Below, piece by piece: positions 36,473 through 48,373 of a stretch of 64,000 nucleotides of DNA. Where the stretch lies: NCBI RefSeq assembly GCF_000277405.1, contig NC_017741.1:1116001-1180000 (forward strand), read 5' to 3'. Source of the stretch: Helicobacter pylori Shi112 (lineage in GTDB: Bacteria; Campylobacterota; Campylobacteria; Campylobacterales; Helicobacteraceae). Numbering within the stretch: position 1 is the stretch's first letter; each line of letters opens with the position of its first letter. Both the position numbers and the translations under genes were made by a program. Under the pieces are notes generated by a model, which searched no databases, was not told where the DNA came from, and worked only from the letters and a program-made list of their open reading frames with translations.

Positions 36473-37012
36473 TTACTTCACTAATTTGACATCCACTCTT
36501 CTGTTTTCTCTGTAGCATTCTCTAGTTTTTTGGGTGCATTTGGGTTTGGTTTCACCAAAACTGATGGTTTTGATCATATCTTTTTCTACCCCTTTAATGA
36601 TTAAAGCGTTTTTCACGCTCAAAGTCCTTTTAACGCCAAGCGCTTGGTTGTATTCGCTAGAGCCAAATTCATCGGTATTGCCTTCCAAAAGCACTTGCAT
36701 GTGGTTTTCTTTAGCTTTTTGCACGATCTCATCTAAAGTCTCTTGATCGGATTCCTTGATTTCATATTTGTCAAAATCAAAATAAATGGAAGCGATTATA
36801 GTCCCACTTTCAATAGCTGGCTTTTCTTCAACCACTGGAGCTGGCTCTTGTTTGGGCTCTTCTTTAGGCTCTTGCTTTTCTGTAGAAACAGGTGCGCTTT
36901 GAACCGTTTTAGCGCTCACATCACCAGCCACGGTTTCTTTATCCATGTTGTGCTTACAACCAGCTATGAATAAAAAAGCTGCCAAGAAACTAAATACAGA
37001 AGATCTTTTCAT
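36473..37012 (-). CDS. pal: Peptidoglycan-associated lipoprotein
   Basis: 179 residues. Lipoprotein signal with lipobox FIAGC (acylated Cys 19), a Glu/Pro/Lys-rich linker (about 45-70), and a C-terminal OmpA-like peptidoglycan-binding domain: IYFDFDKYEIK near 75-85, then LLEGNTDEFGSSEYNQALG with the diaminopimelate-binding Asp and later Arg in KRTLSVK. Anchors the outer membrane to the wall and binds TolB. Known in H. pylori as the immunogenic Omp18. The stretch after the domain has a Cys pair (KCTQKTREC). Confidence 0.95.
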   Translation of the reverse strand: MKRSSVFSFLAAFLFIAGCKHNMDKETVAGDVSAKTVQSAPVSTEKQEPKEEPKQEPAPVVEEKPAIESGTIIASIYFDFDKYEIKESDQETLDEIVQKAKENHMQVLLEGNTDEFGSSEYNQALGVKRTLSVKNALIIKGVEKDMIKTISFGETKPKCTQKTRECYRENRRVDVKLVK

Positions 37013-37075
37013 TATAAATTCTCCAAAAATAAAATTCTAAATGTCAATACTAACTCATATTCGCTTAATCTAACC

Positions 37076-38329
37076 TTACCAATCAAAGGCTTGTATTTTC
37101 ACATTCTTTAAAGGGAATAAAAAACTCTGATTATAGTCTAGCAAAATAAGCCCCATGGCGTATTCTTGGGGTGTCTTTTTGATATACATGATATTCCTCC
37201 CATCCATAGAAAAACGAGGCATCTGGTTAGAGCCATTCACGGTAAGCCTACGGATATATTTGCTGTTTAGAGTGATCAAATTCAAATTAAACACCGTTTT
37301 GCCAAATTCATTAAGGTTTTCCCTGCTCACATACACAACGCTATCTTTATAAGCGTCAATGGATTCATTGCTTCTTCCTTCATAAAGGAGTTGCTCCGCG
37401 CTCTCTTTTAACCCCAATTTCTTCATGTAGATGTTAGGATAACCGGATCTATCCGAAACAAAAGCCATAGACTTGTCATCTTCTAAAAACACCCCTGAAA
37501 CATCTATCCCAGGATAGCGCGTTATTTTGGTTTTCGTTTTTTTATGCGTGTCATACAAATACACATCCGGTTGGCCATCAGGGGCTAAAGACATTAAAAT
37601 TTTAGAGCCATCAGAACTCACGCTAGAAACCACAGCCATTCCTTGAGAGCTAGCGATATTTTCATGAGTGGCTTTTTGGATGTTGTATTTTAAAATCATG
37701 GGCGTTCTTTCGCCATATTGCGTGTAATAAAACTCCGTTTGCTCAGCGTTCGCCCATTTAGGGAAAATATTGAGCCTGTTGTTTTTGATGATTTCTTTTT
37801 GATAACGCATCGTATAATCGGCTAAAGCGATGTTTGTGATTCCTGGTCCAATGTATTTAGAAAAAACAATGAGGCGCTTCATCCAAGCGATAGAAGGGGC
37901 TTTTAAGTAATCATTCACCACAATGGCCATGTTGTGCGCTGCAAAAGGGTATAAATCTGAACTTAAAATGGGGTAGTCAAAAGTCTTTTTGAGCGTTTCT
38001 GTATCCACATCATAAAGTTTTAATCGTGAAATTTTATTGCCGTTTTCTACCGCCACACTCACAAGCGCTACAAGATGGACTTTTTTATCCTTGAGTTCTG
38101 CGTAATTGATAGCGCCTTGCTCCTTGTTTTGAGAAACATCAAAATGCTGGCTGGTCTTTAAATCATTCGCCAAGACTTCATGCAATTTTAAAGCGTAATT
38201 GGCATCGTTATCTATAGAATAGCGCACTTCAATCTTAGGAAGTTTTTGAATGGTTTTAATAATATCTAGTGTTTTATCTGTTGCAAAAAGCCCTATAGTG
38301 TGTATTAAAAAAAGCCATAAATACCTCAT
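37076..38329 (-). CDS. tolB: Tol-Pal translocation protein TolB
   Basis: 417 residues. Periplasmic six-bladed beta-propeller that binds Pal and links it to TolA. Signal peptide about 1-17, N-terminal alpha/beta domain to about residue 150, then WD/TolB-like blades seen as VSSVSSDGSKILMSLAPDGQPDVYLYD and later NQMPRFSMDGRNIMYI. The start overlaps the preceding gene's stop by 4 nt; pal follows 63 nt downstream. Confidence 0.92.
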   Translation of the reverse strand: MRYLWLFLIHTIGLFATDKTLDIIKTIQKLPKIEVRYSIDNDANYALKLHEVLANDLKTSQHFDVSQNKEQGAINYAELKDKKVHLVALVSVAVENGNKISRLKLYDVDTETLKKTFDYPILSSDLYPFAAHNMAIVVNDYLKAPSIAWMKRLIVFSKYIGPGITNIALADYTMRYQKEIIKNNRLNIFPKWANAEQTEFYYTQYGERTPMILKYNIQKATHENIASSQGMAVVSSVSSDGSKILMSLAPDGQPDVYLYDTHKKTKTKITRYPGIDVSGVFLEDDKSMAFVSDRSGYPNIYMKKLGLKESAEQLLYEGRSNESIDAYKDSVVYVSRENLNEFGKTVFNLNLITLNSKYIRRLTVNGSNQMPRFSMDGRNIMYIKKTPQEYAMGLILLDYNQSFLFPLKNVKIQAFDW

Positions 38330-39135
38330 TGTTCTTCCTTAGTGGTGAAATTAACTTTAATAGAAATCATGTTTCCTCCAGGATATGGGGGGAAATCCAC
38401 TTTCTTTAAATCATTTAAAAGGGTCATCACACTCTTGTTATAATCCTTAAAATCGGAGTAGCTAAGAATGGTATAATCAAACTCTCCATCTTTAGTGATC
38501 ATAATCAGCGCGCTCACTGAAGCCTTGTGGTAAAAAACCCCTTTCCAACCTTTATATAAAATCTGATAGATTTGAGCATACCACTCTTGATAGGCTTTTT
38601 CATCAACCCCATCTTGTTTAGGGATTTGCAAATCTAAAGTCTTGTTTTTAACGCTTTCTAGTTTTTGCGCGAATTGATCTAGATTCTGTTGCAAACCTTT
38701 CAACATCTCTTGATTTTTTTGGTTTTTTCTTAAGCGTTGCTGTTCTTTTAAACGCCTTTGCTCTTCTTGCTCATTTTTTTGCTCATCTTTTTGAGCGTTT
38801 GTGTCTGTCTTTTCTTGAAAATCATTGAGTGAAGAAAAAATATTTTCAAGGCTTTCTTCTTGTTCTTTAGGATCAATAAAATCGCCCTCCTTATCAGTTG
38901 CATTTTTTTCAACTACTTTTTCATCTTTTTTTTCTTCTACTTTTTCATCTACTTTTTCATCGCTTGGCAAATCTTCTAAATTCAAATCAATGATTTGTTC
39001 GTTTTTTTTGCCCAAATCCAAAAGAATTTTCTCCGCTTCTTCATTGTGCCTTTCTAATAACAAACCATACAACAACAAAGCATAGAGCAAGAACGCTAAA
39101 AAGCCAGAAACAACAAAGATCGCGCTCTTACTCAT
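38326..39135 (-). CDS. TolA/TonB-like periplasm-spanning protein
   Basis: 269 residues (HP1127-like). N-terminal membrane anchor (about 5-26), a long Glu/Lys/Gln-rich helical spacer (about 30-160), and a C-terminal TonB_C-like domain: QEWYAQIYQILYKGWKG, then SALIMITKDGEFDYTILSYS and VDFPPYPGG. This is the TolA plan, transmitting proton-motive energy from the ExbB/TolQ-ExbD/TolR motor to TolB-Pal. The name rests on plan and position between tolR-like and tolB genes rather than sequence identity. Confidence 0.82.
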   Translation of the reverse strand: MSKSAIFVVSGFLAFLLYALLLYGLLLERHNEEAEKILLDLGKKNEQIIDLNLEDLPSDEKVDEKVEEKKDEKVVEKNATDKEGDFIDPKEQEESLENIFSSLNDFQEKTDTNAQKDEQKNEQEEQRRLKEQQRLRKNQKNQEMLKGLQQNLDQFAQKLESVKNKTLDLQIPKQDGVDEKAYQEWYAQIYQILYKGWKGVFYHKASVSALIMITKDGEFDYTILSYSDFKDYNKSVMTLLNDLKKVDFPPYPGGNMISIKVNFTTKEEQ

Positions 39136-39153
39136 GCAAATTAGCCCTACTTT

Positions 39154-39555
39154 TTAAGGACTTGTGATTAAAGAAACTTTTAAAAAACCCGCTTCTTTAA
39201 TCGTTTTTAATAAATAAATCACTTTGTCATAAGTCAGTCGTTTGTCCGCGCGGATACTAACCCTAGTATCTTTATCGTATTTCTTAGAAAGCAAGTTAAA
39301 AGTATCCGGGAAGGAGTTGTATTCATAGGTTTGACTATCTATATAGATTTTTGCGTCTTTATCCATGCGGATCTCTATCATTTTATCTTGAGTGGCTCTA
39401 GCAGTTTTTGAGCCAGAAGGCAAAGCAATCTCTTCTTTATAAGTAAGAGTGGGCGTCGTTACCATAAGAATAGCCAATAAAACAAGCATCACATCCACTA
39501 AGGGCGTGATATTGAGTTCTGGTTTGTCCTCATCCCAATAGTTATCATAATTCAT
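39154..39555 (-). CDS. exbD: ExbD/TolR-family proton-channel subunit
   Basis: 133 residues. One membrane helix (about 16-37) containing the key Asp in NITPLVDVMLVLLAILMV, the proton-accepting residue of the family, then a periplasmic domain ending LKTIKEAGFLKVSLIT. Annotated exbD in H. pylori (HP1129); the neighbours tolB and pal indicate a TolR role here. Confidence 0.93.
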   Translation of the reverse strand: MNYDNYWDEDKPELNITPLVDVMLVLLAILMVTTPTLTYKEEIALPSGSKTARATQDKMIEIRMDKDAKIYIDSQTYEYNSFPDTFNLLSKKYDKDTRVSIRADKRLTYDKVIYLLKTIKEAGFLKVSLITSP

Positions 39556-39607
39556 AAAAACCTTCTAACTCCCTATTTAAGATATTTATACAATCCCCTT
39601 AAAAGCT

Positions 39608-40177
39608 TTATTTTTTAGAAGACAAAATATCCACTTGCATCTGCACATAAACCGATAAATCATACACCTTGCGCTTTAAAATCAAGTAAAAAGAATAGGC
39701 TGGAATGGCCGCTAAAATCCCTGCAGCGGTAGCGATAAGAGCCTTAGAGATAATGGGTGCAATCACCCCAAAAGAAGCTTGACCTAACGCACCCAAATTA
39801 TTAAACGCTTCTAAAATTTCAACCACCGTTCCAAACAAACCAATAAAGGGGGCTGTAGAAGAGATAATGCTCAATACCACTAAACCTGTCGTGCTTTGCT
39901 TAAGAACTTGATGTTTCCAAGCCTGCAACAATTCATTAGAATACCTTTTGGTCTCATCATTCCTTTTTTTATTAAACATGAAATGCTCTGGAGCGTCTTG
40001 CACCCCATTAAGAATGTTAGACAAAGATTGCATCTCGCGCTTGAGTTCAATCTTTAGCACAATGCTCTTATACAAAAAGACCCATAAAGTCATCACCAAA
40101 TAAAGCGAAATCCAAACTAAAACAAGCGTGGTAACAAACCCACTCTTATTGAAAAAATAAACGATTGAATCTAACAT
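39608..40177 (-). CDS. exbB: ExbB/TolQ-family proton-channel subunit
   Basis: 189 residues. Three membrane helices (about 12-35, 105-130, 145-168) with the conserved GLFGTVVEILEAF and TAAGILAAIPAYSFY segments of the MotA/TolQ/ExbB family. The ATG at 40177 follows GGGG by 7 nt; an earlier in-frame start would overlap atpC. It begins 10 nt after the atpC stop, so it may be read from the ATP synthase promoter. The Tol genes behind it point to a TolQ role. Confidence 0.93.
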   Translation of the reverse strand: MLDSIVYFFNKSGFVTTLVLVWISLYLVMTLWVFLYKSIVLKIELKREMQSLSNILNGVQDAPEHFMFNKKRNDETKRYSNELLQAWKHQVLKQSTTGLVVLSIISSTAPFIGLFGTVVEILEAFNNLGALGQASFGVIAPIISKALIATAAGILAAIPAYSFYLILKRKVYDLSVYVQMQVDILSSKK

Positions 40178-40187
40178 GATTATCCCC

Positions 40188-40559
40188 TTAAAGAGACTCA
40201 ATCTTAGCAAGCACGCTAGAGACCGCTAACCTGTCAGAGCTTGCATCCTCTAAAAGCTTTTTAGCCCTAGAGATAGCATCATCTCTGTCATCTGATCCTT
40301 TTTTAATAAAGACCGCCCCATCGGCTAAAATATCCACCCGTTCTTTGGTAACTTCTGCATAACCCCAATTGATCGCAATGTGCTCTTTTTGGTTTTCAGT
40401 TTCAATCTCAATCACTCCCGCTTGAAGCAAGGTGATCATGTTGCTATGCCCATAAAGCACCCCAAATTCCCCTTCAACTCCTGGCAGCACAACGCTTTTA
40501 ACCTCTCCTGTATAAACTTCCCCCTCAGGAACTACCACACTAATTTTCAACAAAGCCAT
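40188..40559 (-). CDS. atpC: ATP synthase epsilon subunit
   Basis: 123 residues. Rotary stalk subunit that can inhibit ATP hydrolysis. N-terminal beta-sandwich with VVPEGEVYTGEVKSVVLPG and EGEFGVLYGH, then a helical hairpin (SRAKKLLEDASSDRLA). Last of the seven-gene ATP synthase cluster, 10 nt after atpD. Confidence 0.96.
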   Translation of the reverse strand: MALLKISVVVPEGEVYTGEVKSVVLPGVEGEFGVLYGHSNMITLLQAGVIEIETENQKEHIAINWGYAEVTKERVDILADGAVFIKKGSDDRDDAISRAKKLLEDASSDRLAVSSVLAKIESL

Positions 40560-40569
40560 GGCAAAACCT

Positions 40570-41985
<1,416 letters not shown>

Positions 41986-41998
41986 TTAAATGTAATTT

Positions 41999-42904
41999 TT
42001 ATTTTAGGGCTTCTACGCCTGCATTGATTTCTACTAGCTCGGTCGTAATCGCCTCTTGTCTGGCTTTATTATAAGAAATAGTTAAAGTTTTAACCAAATC
42101 TTTAGCGTTATTTGTCGCTGTATCCATAGCCTGCATTCTAGCGCTGTGCTCTGCGGCTAAAGAATCAATCAAAGCATAGTATAAACTATACTCCACATAT
42201 TTTTCTGCCAAAGAGTCTAAAATTTCATCTTCACTCCCGCTTGGCTCACTGGTAATGGTCTCTTGCGTCTCATTAGGCTGAGGGTTTTGGTGGATGATTT
42301 TATACCCAATAGGCAAAATTGTTTTGACTCTTATTTCTTGGCTGATCATGTTTTTAAAGCCATTATGAATGATAATCACCTTATCGGTTTTCCCACTCAA
42401 ATAATCCTCTACCACTTTTTTCATGAATTCTTGAGCGCGTTCATAATTAGGCATAGAACTCAAATTGTTGATCTTGTCTAAAACCTCTATCCCATTAAAA
42501 CTAAAATACTCATTGCCCTTTTTACCAATACCGCGCAAACGCACTTTAATGTCTTTTTCTTTGTATTCATTCGTGCATGCTAAAACTTTTTTAATAGTAT
42601 TGGTGTTAAAACCCCCACAAAGCCCCTTATCGGCTGTGATAAAAATAATATCCACTTTTTTGATTTCAAGTCTTTCTAGTTCCCTAAAATACTTGCTTTG
42701 AATGTCTTCAATCCCTTGATTTTTCATCTTGGATAGCACATCATCAAACACAGCGTCCAGTTTCAAGGCATACGCTCTGGAATTTCTTGCAACCTCTTCG
42801 GCTTTTCTTAGCTTGGAAGTGGAAACGAGTTTCATCGCATGCGTGATTTTTTGCGTGTTTTTAACGCTTCCAATTTTCTTTCTAATGTCTCTTAAATTCG
42901 CCAT
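41999..42904 (-). CDS. atpG: ATP synthase gamma subunit
   Basis: 301 residues. Central rotor shaft of F1. N-terminal coiled coil [25 protein letters not shown], central [14 protein letters not shown], and the C-terminal [20 protein letters not shown] signature that forms the second helix of the shaft. 14 nt after atpA and 19 nt before atpD. Confidence 0.97.
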   Translation of the reverse strand: MANLRDIRKKIGSVKNTQKITHAMKLVSTSKLRKAEEVARNSRAYALKLDAVFDDVLSKMKNQGIEDIQSKYFRELERLEIKKVDIIFITADKGLCGGFNTNTIKKVLACTNEYKEKDIKVRLRGIGKKGNEYFSFNGIEVLDKINNLSSMPNYERAQEFMKKVVEDYLSGKTDKVIIIHNGFKNMISQEIRVKTILPIGYKIIHQNPQPNETQETITSEPSGSEDEILDSLAEKYVEYSLYYALIDSLAAEHSARMQAMDTATNNAKDLVKTLTISYNKARQEAITTELVEINAGVEALK

Positions 42905-42918
42905 ATTCTAGCCGTCTC

Positions 42919-44430
42919 CTACTCGCTATAAGTGAGCTTAAATTCCTCTAAGACTTTTCTTAGCATGGCTTCTAAATCCTTATCTAGCACTTTTTTAGTG
43001 TGGATTTCTTCTAAAACTTGGGGGTATTTTGCTTCCAAGAAAGGGTGCAGTTGCTCTTCAAAATCCACGACTTTTTTCACGCTCACGCTATCTAAAAAGC
43101 CCTTAGCCCCAGCGTAAATAATGACCACTTGCTTTTCAATAGGCAAGGGCGAATAAGGGGCTTGTTTCAGCACTTCTACCATGCGTTGCCCCCTTTCTAA
43201 TTGCTTTTTACTCGCTTCATCTAAATCAGAAGCGAATTGCGTGAAGGCTTGCAACTCTCTGTATTGCGCTAAATCCAAGCGCAAAGTCCCTGAAACCTGC
43301 TTGGTCGCTTTGATTTGAGCGGCCCCTCCAACCCTTGAAACCGATAAGCCCACATTGATAGCCGGGCGGATCCCTGAATAAAACAAATCCGTTTCTAAGA
43401 AAATTTGCCCGTCTGTAATAGAAATGATATTCGTAGGGATATAAGCTGAAACATCGCCCGCTTGAGTTTCCACAATAGGGAGTGCGGTCAAAGAGCCTGC
43501 ACCTTTTTCATCGCAAAGTTTAGCTGCTCTTTCTAAAAGCCGTGAGTGGATATAAAACACATCTCCAGGAAAAGCCTCCCTACCTGGGGGTCTTCTCAAA
43601 ATCAAAGAAATTTCTCTGTAAGCGACAGCATGCTTACTCAAATCATCATAAATGATTAGGGCATGGCGGGCATGATCTCTAAAGTATTCCCCCATAGCCA
43701 CACCTGAATAAGGGGCTAAATATTGCATTGCAGCTGAATCTGAAGCCGAAGCGTTGATCACGACGCTGTATTCCATCGCTCCGTATTCTTCTAATTTGCG
43801 GACCACTTGCACGACAGTGGATTCTTTTTGCCCAATAGCCACATAGATACAGATCACATTTTGCCCCTTTTGGTTAATGATCGCATCGATCGCTACGGTG
43901 GTTTTACCGGTTTGCTTGTCCCCAATGATCAATTCCCTTTGCCCACGCCCAATAGGCACCAACGCATCAATAGCTTTAATGCCCGTTTGTAAAGGCTCAT
44001 GCACCGATTTTCTGTCCATAATGCCCGGGGCTTTTTGCTCGATGAGGCTAAACTCATTCGTTTCTATCTCACCCTTGCCATCAATAGGCTCACCCAAAGC
44101 GTTCAACACGCGCCCCACAACCGCATCACCCACAGGAACTTTCATCAAACTCTTCGTGCGCTTAACGCTAGTCCCCTCTTTAATATTGTTGCCAAAACCA
44201 AACACAATCACGCCAACGCTATCTTCTTCTAAGTTAGCCGCAACGCCTTTATCCCCTGTTTCAAACTCCAGCACTTCATACGACATCACACCATTTAAGC
44301 CATAAACCTTAGCCACACCATCAGCGTATGAAACGACTTTTCCTACTTCAGCCATATCGCAATCAAGTTCAAAATTCTTGATTTTTTCTTCAATAACCGA
44401 GCTGATTTCTTCCAATTTTAGTTGGGACAT
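42919..44430 (-). CDS. atpA: ATP synthase alpha subunit
   Basis: 503 residues. Non-catalytic nucleotide-binding F1 subunit. P-loop GDKQTGKT near 170-177, RELIIGDKQ before it, [22 protein letters not shown] and the [17 protein letters not shown] signature with the arginine finger. 22 nt after atpH. The AAGGAG site is about 8 nt before the ATG. Confidence 0.98.
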   Translation of the reverse strand: MSQLKLEEISSVIEEKIKNFELDCDMAEVGKVVSYADGVAKVYGLNGVMSYEVLEFETGDKGVAANLEEDSVGVIVFGFGNNIKEGTSVKRTKSLMKVPVGDAVVGRVLNALGEPIDGKGEIETNEFSLIEQKAPGIMDRKSVHEPLQTGIKAIDALVPIGRGQRELIIGDKQTGKTTVAIDAIINQKGQNVICIYVAIGQKESTVVQVVRKLEEYGAMEYSVVINASASDSAAMQYLAPYSGVAMGEYFRDHARHALIIYDDLSKHAVAYREISLILRRPPGREAFPGDVFYIHSRLLERAAKLCDEKGAGSLTALPIVETQAGDVSAYIPTNIISITDGQIFLETDLFYSGIRPAINVGLSVSRVGGAAQIKATKQVSGTLRLDLAQYRELQAFTQFASDLDEASKKQLERGQRMVEVLKQAPYSPLPIEKQVVIIYAGAKGFLDSVSVKKVVDFEEQLHPFLEAKYPQVLEEIHTKKVLDKDLEAMLRKVLEEFKLTYSE

Positions 44431-44452
44431 TATCTTTATCTCCTTAGATTGA

Positions 44453-44995
44453 TTAAATAGATTGAATAACCTGTTTTTCTATTTTCTTTAAAATATCTTC
44501 TTTAGAAAAGCCTATTTCTAAATCCAGGCTTGAAACGCTCAAAGAAACCCCTTTTTTAGACCAAGTGTCTTGAGCGATTTCTATAGGAGCGTTAAAACGC
44601 GCTTGCAATTTTTGCTGCACGGCTTCTAGCTCATTATTTTCAAGCTTTTGTGGGACTAAAAGCGTGGCTTCTAAAGTCTTTTTAGAATCAAAAGACAGCT
44701 CTTGAGTGATCAATTCCAGCATCTCAAGCCTGTTATTTTTTAACACCACTTCCATCACAGGCTTTAACACTGAACATGCTTTTGTGGAAGTTATTTTTTC
44801 TAAGATTTCAAACACAACCTCTTTTTTCACTTTTAAAGAAACATGGGCTAACACCCGGTTGAGTTTGTGCAATTTTATGGCTTCTGCCACATTTTTAAAC
44901 CCCATAATGATTTCTTCCAATAACGCTAAATCGCCTTTAGTGTGGTTTTTCAACGCTTTAGTATAATGGTTAGCGATCACTTTTAAATCTTGCAT
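44453..44995 (-). CDS. atpH: ATP synthase delta subunit
   Basis: 180 residues. Joins F1 to the peripheral stalk. N-terminal helical bundle ([21 protein letters not shown]...) and C-terminal segment [22 protein letters not shown] with the family's conserved GFS-x-DxS-like end. Its ATG directly follows the atpF stop with no gap. Confidence 0.93.
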   Translation of the reverse strand: MQDLKVIANHYTKALKNHTKGDLALLEEIIMGFKNVAEAIKLHKLNRVLAHVSLKVKKEVVFEILEKITSTKACSVLKPVMEVVLKNNRLEMLELITQELSFDSKKTLEATLLVPQKLENNELEAVQQKLQARFNAPIEIAQDTWSKKGVSLSVSSLDLEIGFSKEDILKKIEKQVIQSI

Positions 44996-45511
44996 TTAAA
45001 GCCTTTGTTTCAAAATATTCACGCAATCTTGTGCATTGAAAGAGACTTTTTTGCTCTCTCTTAGATCTTTAAAAACGCTTTCAACCAACTCTCTTTTGAT
45101 CTTTTTAACTTCTAAATCCATCAACGCCCTAGAATTTTTGATCAAATTTTCCACATCCATTTTGGTTTGCAATTCATATTTTTGCGTGATCGTGTAAGCT
45201 TCTTTATTCGCATCAGAAATGATCAATTCCGCTTTTTCTTTGGCTTGCTCTAATTCTTTTAAGAGTTTTTTCTTATTTTCTTTACTCACTTTAAGTTGGG
45301 CTTGAATCTCTTCTAAGCGTTTGGAGATTTCAAGGCTTTTGGAGTGCAAAAATGAACGCAGTTTTTTAGCCAGAAAATACCACAAAATCCCCGCAAATAA
45401 GAGGAAATTTAAAGAACGCTCTATAATATCTGTTTGTGAAATATCCAATCCAGTAGCGCACAAAGGGCTTAAAAAGATCAAAAACCCTAACACCATTTTA
45501 ACTAAAAACAT
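44996..45511 (-). CDS. atpF: ATP synthase subunit b
   Basis: 171 residues. One N-terminal membrane helix (a second hydrophobic stretch at 1-18 could be a cleaved signal or part of the anchor) followed by a long Lys/Glu-rich coiled coil that forms half of the peripheral stalk. Second of two b-type genes, separated from the b' gene by 3 nt. Confidence 0.92.
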   Translation of the reverse strand: MFLVKMVLGFLIFLSPLCATGLDISQTDIIERSLNFLLFAGILWYFLAKKLRSFLHSKSLEISKRLEEIQAQLKVSKENKKKLLKELEQAKEKAELIISDANKEAYTITQKYELQTKMDVENLIKNSRALMDLEVKKIKRELVESVFKDLRESKKVSFNAQDCVNILKQRL

Positions 45512-45514
45512 CCA

Positions 45515-45949
45515 TCAACTCCCTAAACCCATAGCCACACGCTTGTTTAATTCGTCTTCAAATACCGGCATTTGCGCTTGCAACTGCTCTTTTAGCGCTT
45601 GCTTTTCATTTTGCAACTGCTTTGCGAACGCTTCAAACTCTTGATTGAGTTCGTTCTCTTTTTGCTTGATCACAGCGTCATAGGACTCTGTAGCTTTTTG
45701 AATCGCTTCTGCTATCATTTCCCTACGCTTTTCAGCCGCTTCTTTAAGAAGAGTCTCAATTTGATGGCGGATCTCCACGCTTTGGGTGTTATCCGTTTTG
45801 ATTTTAGCCAAGCTATCCTTTATCTCTGCCTGCCTGTTATCCATAAAAGCCAACAAAGGCCTATACACCCAAACATTCATCGCCCACAACAATAACACAA
45901 ACACCACAAAAACGACCGCCATTAAATAGGGGTTAACCGATATATTCAT
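45515..45949 (-). CDS. ATP synthase subunit b'
   Basis: 144 residues. Membrane helix about 8-28 (LMAVVFVVFVLLLWAMNVWVY), the conserved RPLLAFMDNR, and a long charged coiled coil. It pairs with subunit b as a heterodimeric stalk, as in epsilonproteobacteria and photosynthetic bacteria. First gene of the cluster; subunits a and c are not in the window. Confidence 0.92.
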   Translation of the reverse strand: MNISVNPYLMAVVFVVFVLLLWAMNVWVYRPLLAFMDNRQAEIKDSLAKIKTDNTQSVEIRHQIETLLKEAAEKRREMIAEAIQKATESYDAVIKQKENELNQEFEAFAKQLQNEKQALKEQLQAQMPVFEDELNKRVAMGLGS

Positions 45950-46024
45950 AACCTATTTCTTTCCTAAAATCCTATAAAATATTTGAAACTCGCATTTGTT
46001 ATAAAAACATTAACTCTATCTTAA

Positions 46025-46059
46025 CAAAAAATCGCTTAAAATTTGAGAATATCTAAGCG
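46025..46059 (-). terminator. Hairpin terminator after parB
   Basis: Minus strand: CGCTTA and TAAGCG stem with a 15-nt AT-rich loop directly after the parB stop, followed by ATTTTTT. It separates the fmt-birA-parAB unit from the ATP synthase operon, whose promoter must lie in the remaining 75 bp. Confidence 0.6.
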
Positions 46060-46932
46060 TTAAGACATCATTTTTTTCATAAAAGCCTCTAAAAGAGAAT
46101 TTTCATAACATCGTAAAACGATTTTATTCCCTTTCAAAGTGGCTTTAAGCTTGTAATGATCCCACAAACTTTGATTAAAGCGTTCTAGTTCATCTTCAGC
46201 GATGAGCGTTTGGGTTTCCTTGAAACCATGTTTTTTATTTTCAAAATTTGCGTTTATTTTAAAATCACGCGCTAAATCTTCTGTCTGGCGCACGCTGAGT
46301 TTCTGCCCCATAATGGAATTTAAGATCAATTCTTGTTTTTCTTCATCCAAACCCACCAAAACTTTTGCATGCCCTGAAGTGATTTTTTCTTCTAAAAGAG
46401 CGTTTTGAACATTAGAAGAAAGCGTCAATAAACGCATGATATTAGCCACATGGGCTCGGGATTTTTTAACGATTTTAGAGAGCTCTTCTTGAGTCATTTG
46501 ATAGCTTTCAAGCAATTCTTTATAAGATCTAGCCAACTCTAAAGGGTTTAAATCTTCGCGCTGGATATTTTCAATCAAGGCGACTTCACGCATTTTTTCT
46601 TGCTCAATATCCACAACAATCGCCTTAATCGTGGGCATTTTAGCCAATTTGCTCGCTCTTAAGCGCCTTTCACCGGCGATCAAATGGTAACGCCCGTTCT
46701 CACTCACCACTAAAACCGGTTGCAACAAACCATGTTCTTTAATGGATTGCGCCAATTCTTCTAAAGAATCTTCGCTAAAGACCTTCCTAGGCTGGTAAGG
46801 ATTAGGCATCACCTCATCAATACCAAGCTCCACAACCCGATTCGCTCTTTCATATAGCCCCTGCTCATACACTTCATTGATTTCAGGGAAAATATCCGCT
46901 AAACCCCTACCCAACACTTTATTTTTTGCCAT
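46060..46932 (-). CDS. parB: Chromosome partitioning protein ParB (Spo0J)
   Basis: 290 residues. CTP-dependent clamp that loads at parS sites for origin segregation. N-terminal [20 protein letters not shown] box, [14 protein letters not shown]/arm motif, and the helix-turn-helix [24 protein letters not shown]. The ATG at 46932 is chosen, 5 nt after GGGG; the GTG one codon earlier is less likely. Two nt separate it from the parA stop. Confidence 0.96.
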   Translation of the reverse strand: MAKNKVLGRGLADIFPEINEVYEQGLYERANRVVELGIDEVMPNPYQPRKVFSEDSLEELAQSIKEHGLLQPVLVVSENGRYHLIAGERRLRASKLAKMPTIKAIVVDIEQEKMREVALIENIQREDLNPLELARSYKELLESYQMTQEELSKIVKKSRAHVANIMRLLTLSSNVQNALLEEKITSGHAKVLVGLDEEKQELILNSIMGQKLSVRQTEDLARDFKINANFENKKHGFKETQTLIAEDELERFNQSLWDHYKLKATLKGNKIVLRCYENSLLEAFMKKMMS

Positions 46933-46934
46933 CA

Positions 46935-47732
46935 CTACCCCTGAAGAATGCTTTGAGCTAATTTTTGATAAGCGACACTGCCATTAGATTTAATATCATA
47001 GAGTAAGATGGGCTTACCAAAACTAGGCGATTCCGCTAGTTTCACGCTTTTAGGGATCATAATATACTCTCCTGTAGTTGAATCTCTAAAAAACTCTGAG
47101 TCAAAATACTTGAACAATTCCGCTAAAACCCCTTTTGTCAAATTGAGTTGAGGGACATGCATCGTGGGTAAAAAACCTCTGATTTTGAGTTTAGGGTTCG
47201 TGCTTTTTTGCAGCATTCTAATGGTGTTAAGCAATAATTTAGTGCCTTCAAGGGCAAAAAATTCGCATTGGATAGGAATGATCACCGAATGGGCTGCTGA
47301 AAGCGAATTGATCGTGAGAGGCCCTAGAGCTGGCGGGGAATCAATAATGATATAATCATAAAGCCCCACCACGCTCTCTAAGGCGTTTTTGAGCATGAGC
47401 TCGCCTCGTTTATTCTCATCTTGAACGCTATCATAAAAGGTTTTTTCAAACCCGGCTAAACCCAAATTAGAAGGCACTAGATCCAAAAAAGGCATTTGGG
47501 TTTTTAAGATCACTTGAGAAATTTGCTTACGGCCAATCAACACATGATAAATATCATAATCAATTTTATCTCGCCTAAAACCCAAGCTTGAAGTGGCGTT
47601 GGCTTGAGGGTCAAAATCAATCAACAAGATTTTTTTTTCATGCACCGCCAAAGAAGCCGCTAAATTAACCGCCGTTGTCGTTTTGCCCACACCCCCTTTT
47701 TGATTGGCCACTGCAATGATTTCACTCATCAT
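46935..47732 (-). CDS. parA: Chromosome partitioning ATPase ParA (Soj)
   Basis: 265 residues. Dimeric DNA-binding ATPase that pulls ParB-bound origins. Deviant Walker [15 protein letters not shown] (about 10-23), switch [12 protein letters not shown], Walker [14 protein letters not shown]. The ATG at 47732 has AGGA 7 nt upstream; the next codon is also ATG and could serve. It starts 2 nt after the birA stop. Confidence 0.96.
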   Translation of the reverse strand: MMSEIIAVANQKGGVGKTTTAVNLAASLAVHEKKILLIDFDPQANATSSLGFRRDKIDYDIYHVLIGRKQISQVILKTQMPFLDLVPSNLGLAGFEKTFYDSVQDENKRGELMLKNALESVVGLYDYIIIDSPPALGPLTINSLSAAHSVIIPIQCEFFALEGTKLLLNTIRMLQKSTNPKLKIRGFLPTMHVPQLNLTKGVLAELFKYFDSEFFRDSTTGEYIMIPKSVKLAESPSFGKPILLYDIKSNGSVAYQKLAQSILQG

Positions 47733-47734
47733 AC

Positions 47735-48373
47735 TCACATCCTATCATAAATCTTACCTTTAATACAAATGCGGCCGTCTTCTAACAATTCCGCATCTTT
47801 CAAACTCATCGCTTCACCCCAATCATTATGGAAGCTAAAAGAGTTGCTTCTATGAAATTCTAACGCATACTTACTTAAAACTTCCCCCCAAAAAAGATTT
47901 TCTTCTATTTTTTTTAAAAAGCCCTCTATAATCAAGTCATCGCTCACGCCAATATCTAAACATGCCCACTTCTGTGAAACCCTATTCACGCCAATGCCGC
48001 ACACCCGCATGTCTTTATAAACATTAACCAGCACGCCCCCTATTTTTTGATCCCCTAAATACAAATCGTTAGGCCATTTAAGCCAGGTTTGAGAGCCTAA
48101 ATCTTTTAAAACTTCTTTGAATAAAAACCCTAAATACAAAGCGCTCGCTTGCAAGGGTAAATCTTTAGGCAAATCGCTTGCGTTTAAAGCGAGCGAAAAA
48201 GTCAAAGCGCTTTTTGCACCCTCCCAAATATTCCCCCTACTGCCTATCCCAGCGCTTTGGTTTTTAGCCACGATCAAAATAGGGGCTTTGAGTTCGTTAT
48301 TTTTAAGTTTTTCTAAAAGATAGGTTTGCGTGGAAGGCAGGCTATCAAAAACTCTTTTTTCACATTTTTTCAT
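47735..48373 (-). CDS. birA: Biotin--[acetyl-CoA-carboxylase] ligase
   Basis: 212 residues. Attaches biotin to the biotin carboxyl carrier protein. Catalytic domain only: GIGSRGNIWEG is the biotinoyl-AMP loop and LKWPNDLYLGDQKIGGVL the substrate signature with the conserved Lys. The E. coli-type N-terminal helix-turn-helix is absent, so it cannot act as the biotin operon repressor. ATG overlaps the fmt stop by 4 nt. Confidence 0.94.
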   Translation of the reverse strand: MKKCEKRVFDSLPSTQTYLLEKLKNNELKAPILIVAKNQSAGIGSRGNIWEGAKSALTFSLALNASDLPKDLPLQASALYLGFLFKEVLKDLGSQTWLKWPNDLYLGDQKIGGVLVNVYKDMRVCGIGVNRVSQKWACLDIGVSDDLIIEGFLKKIEENLFWGEVLSKYALEFHRSNSFSFHNDWGEAMSLKDAELLEDGRICIKGKIYDRM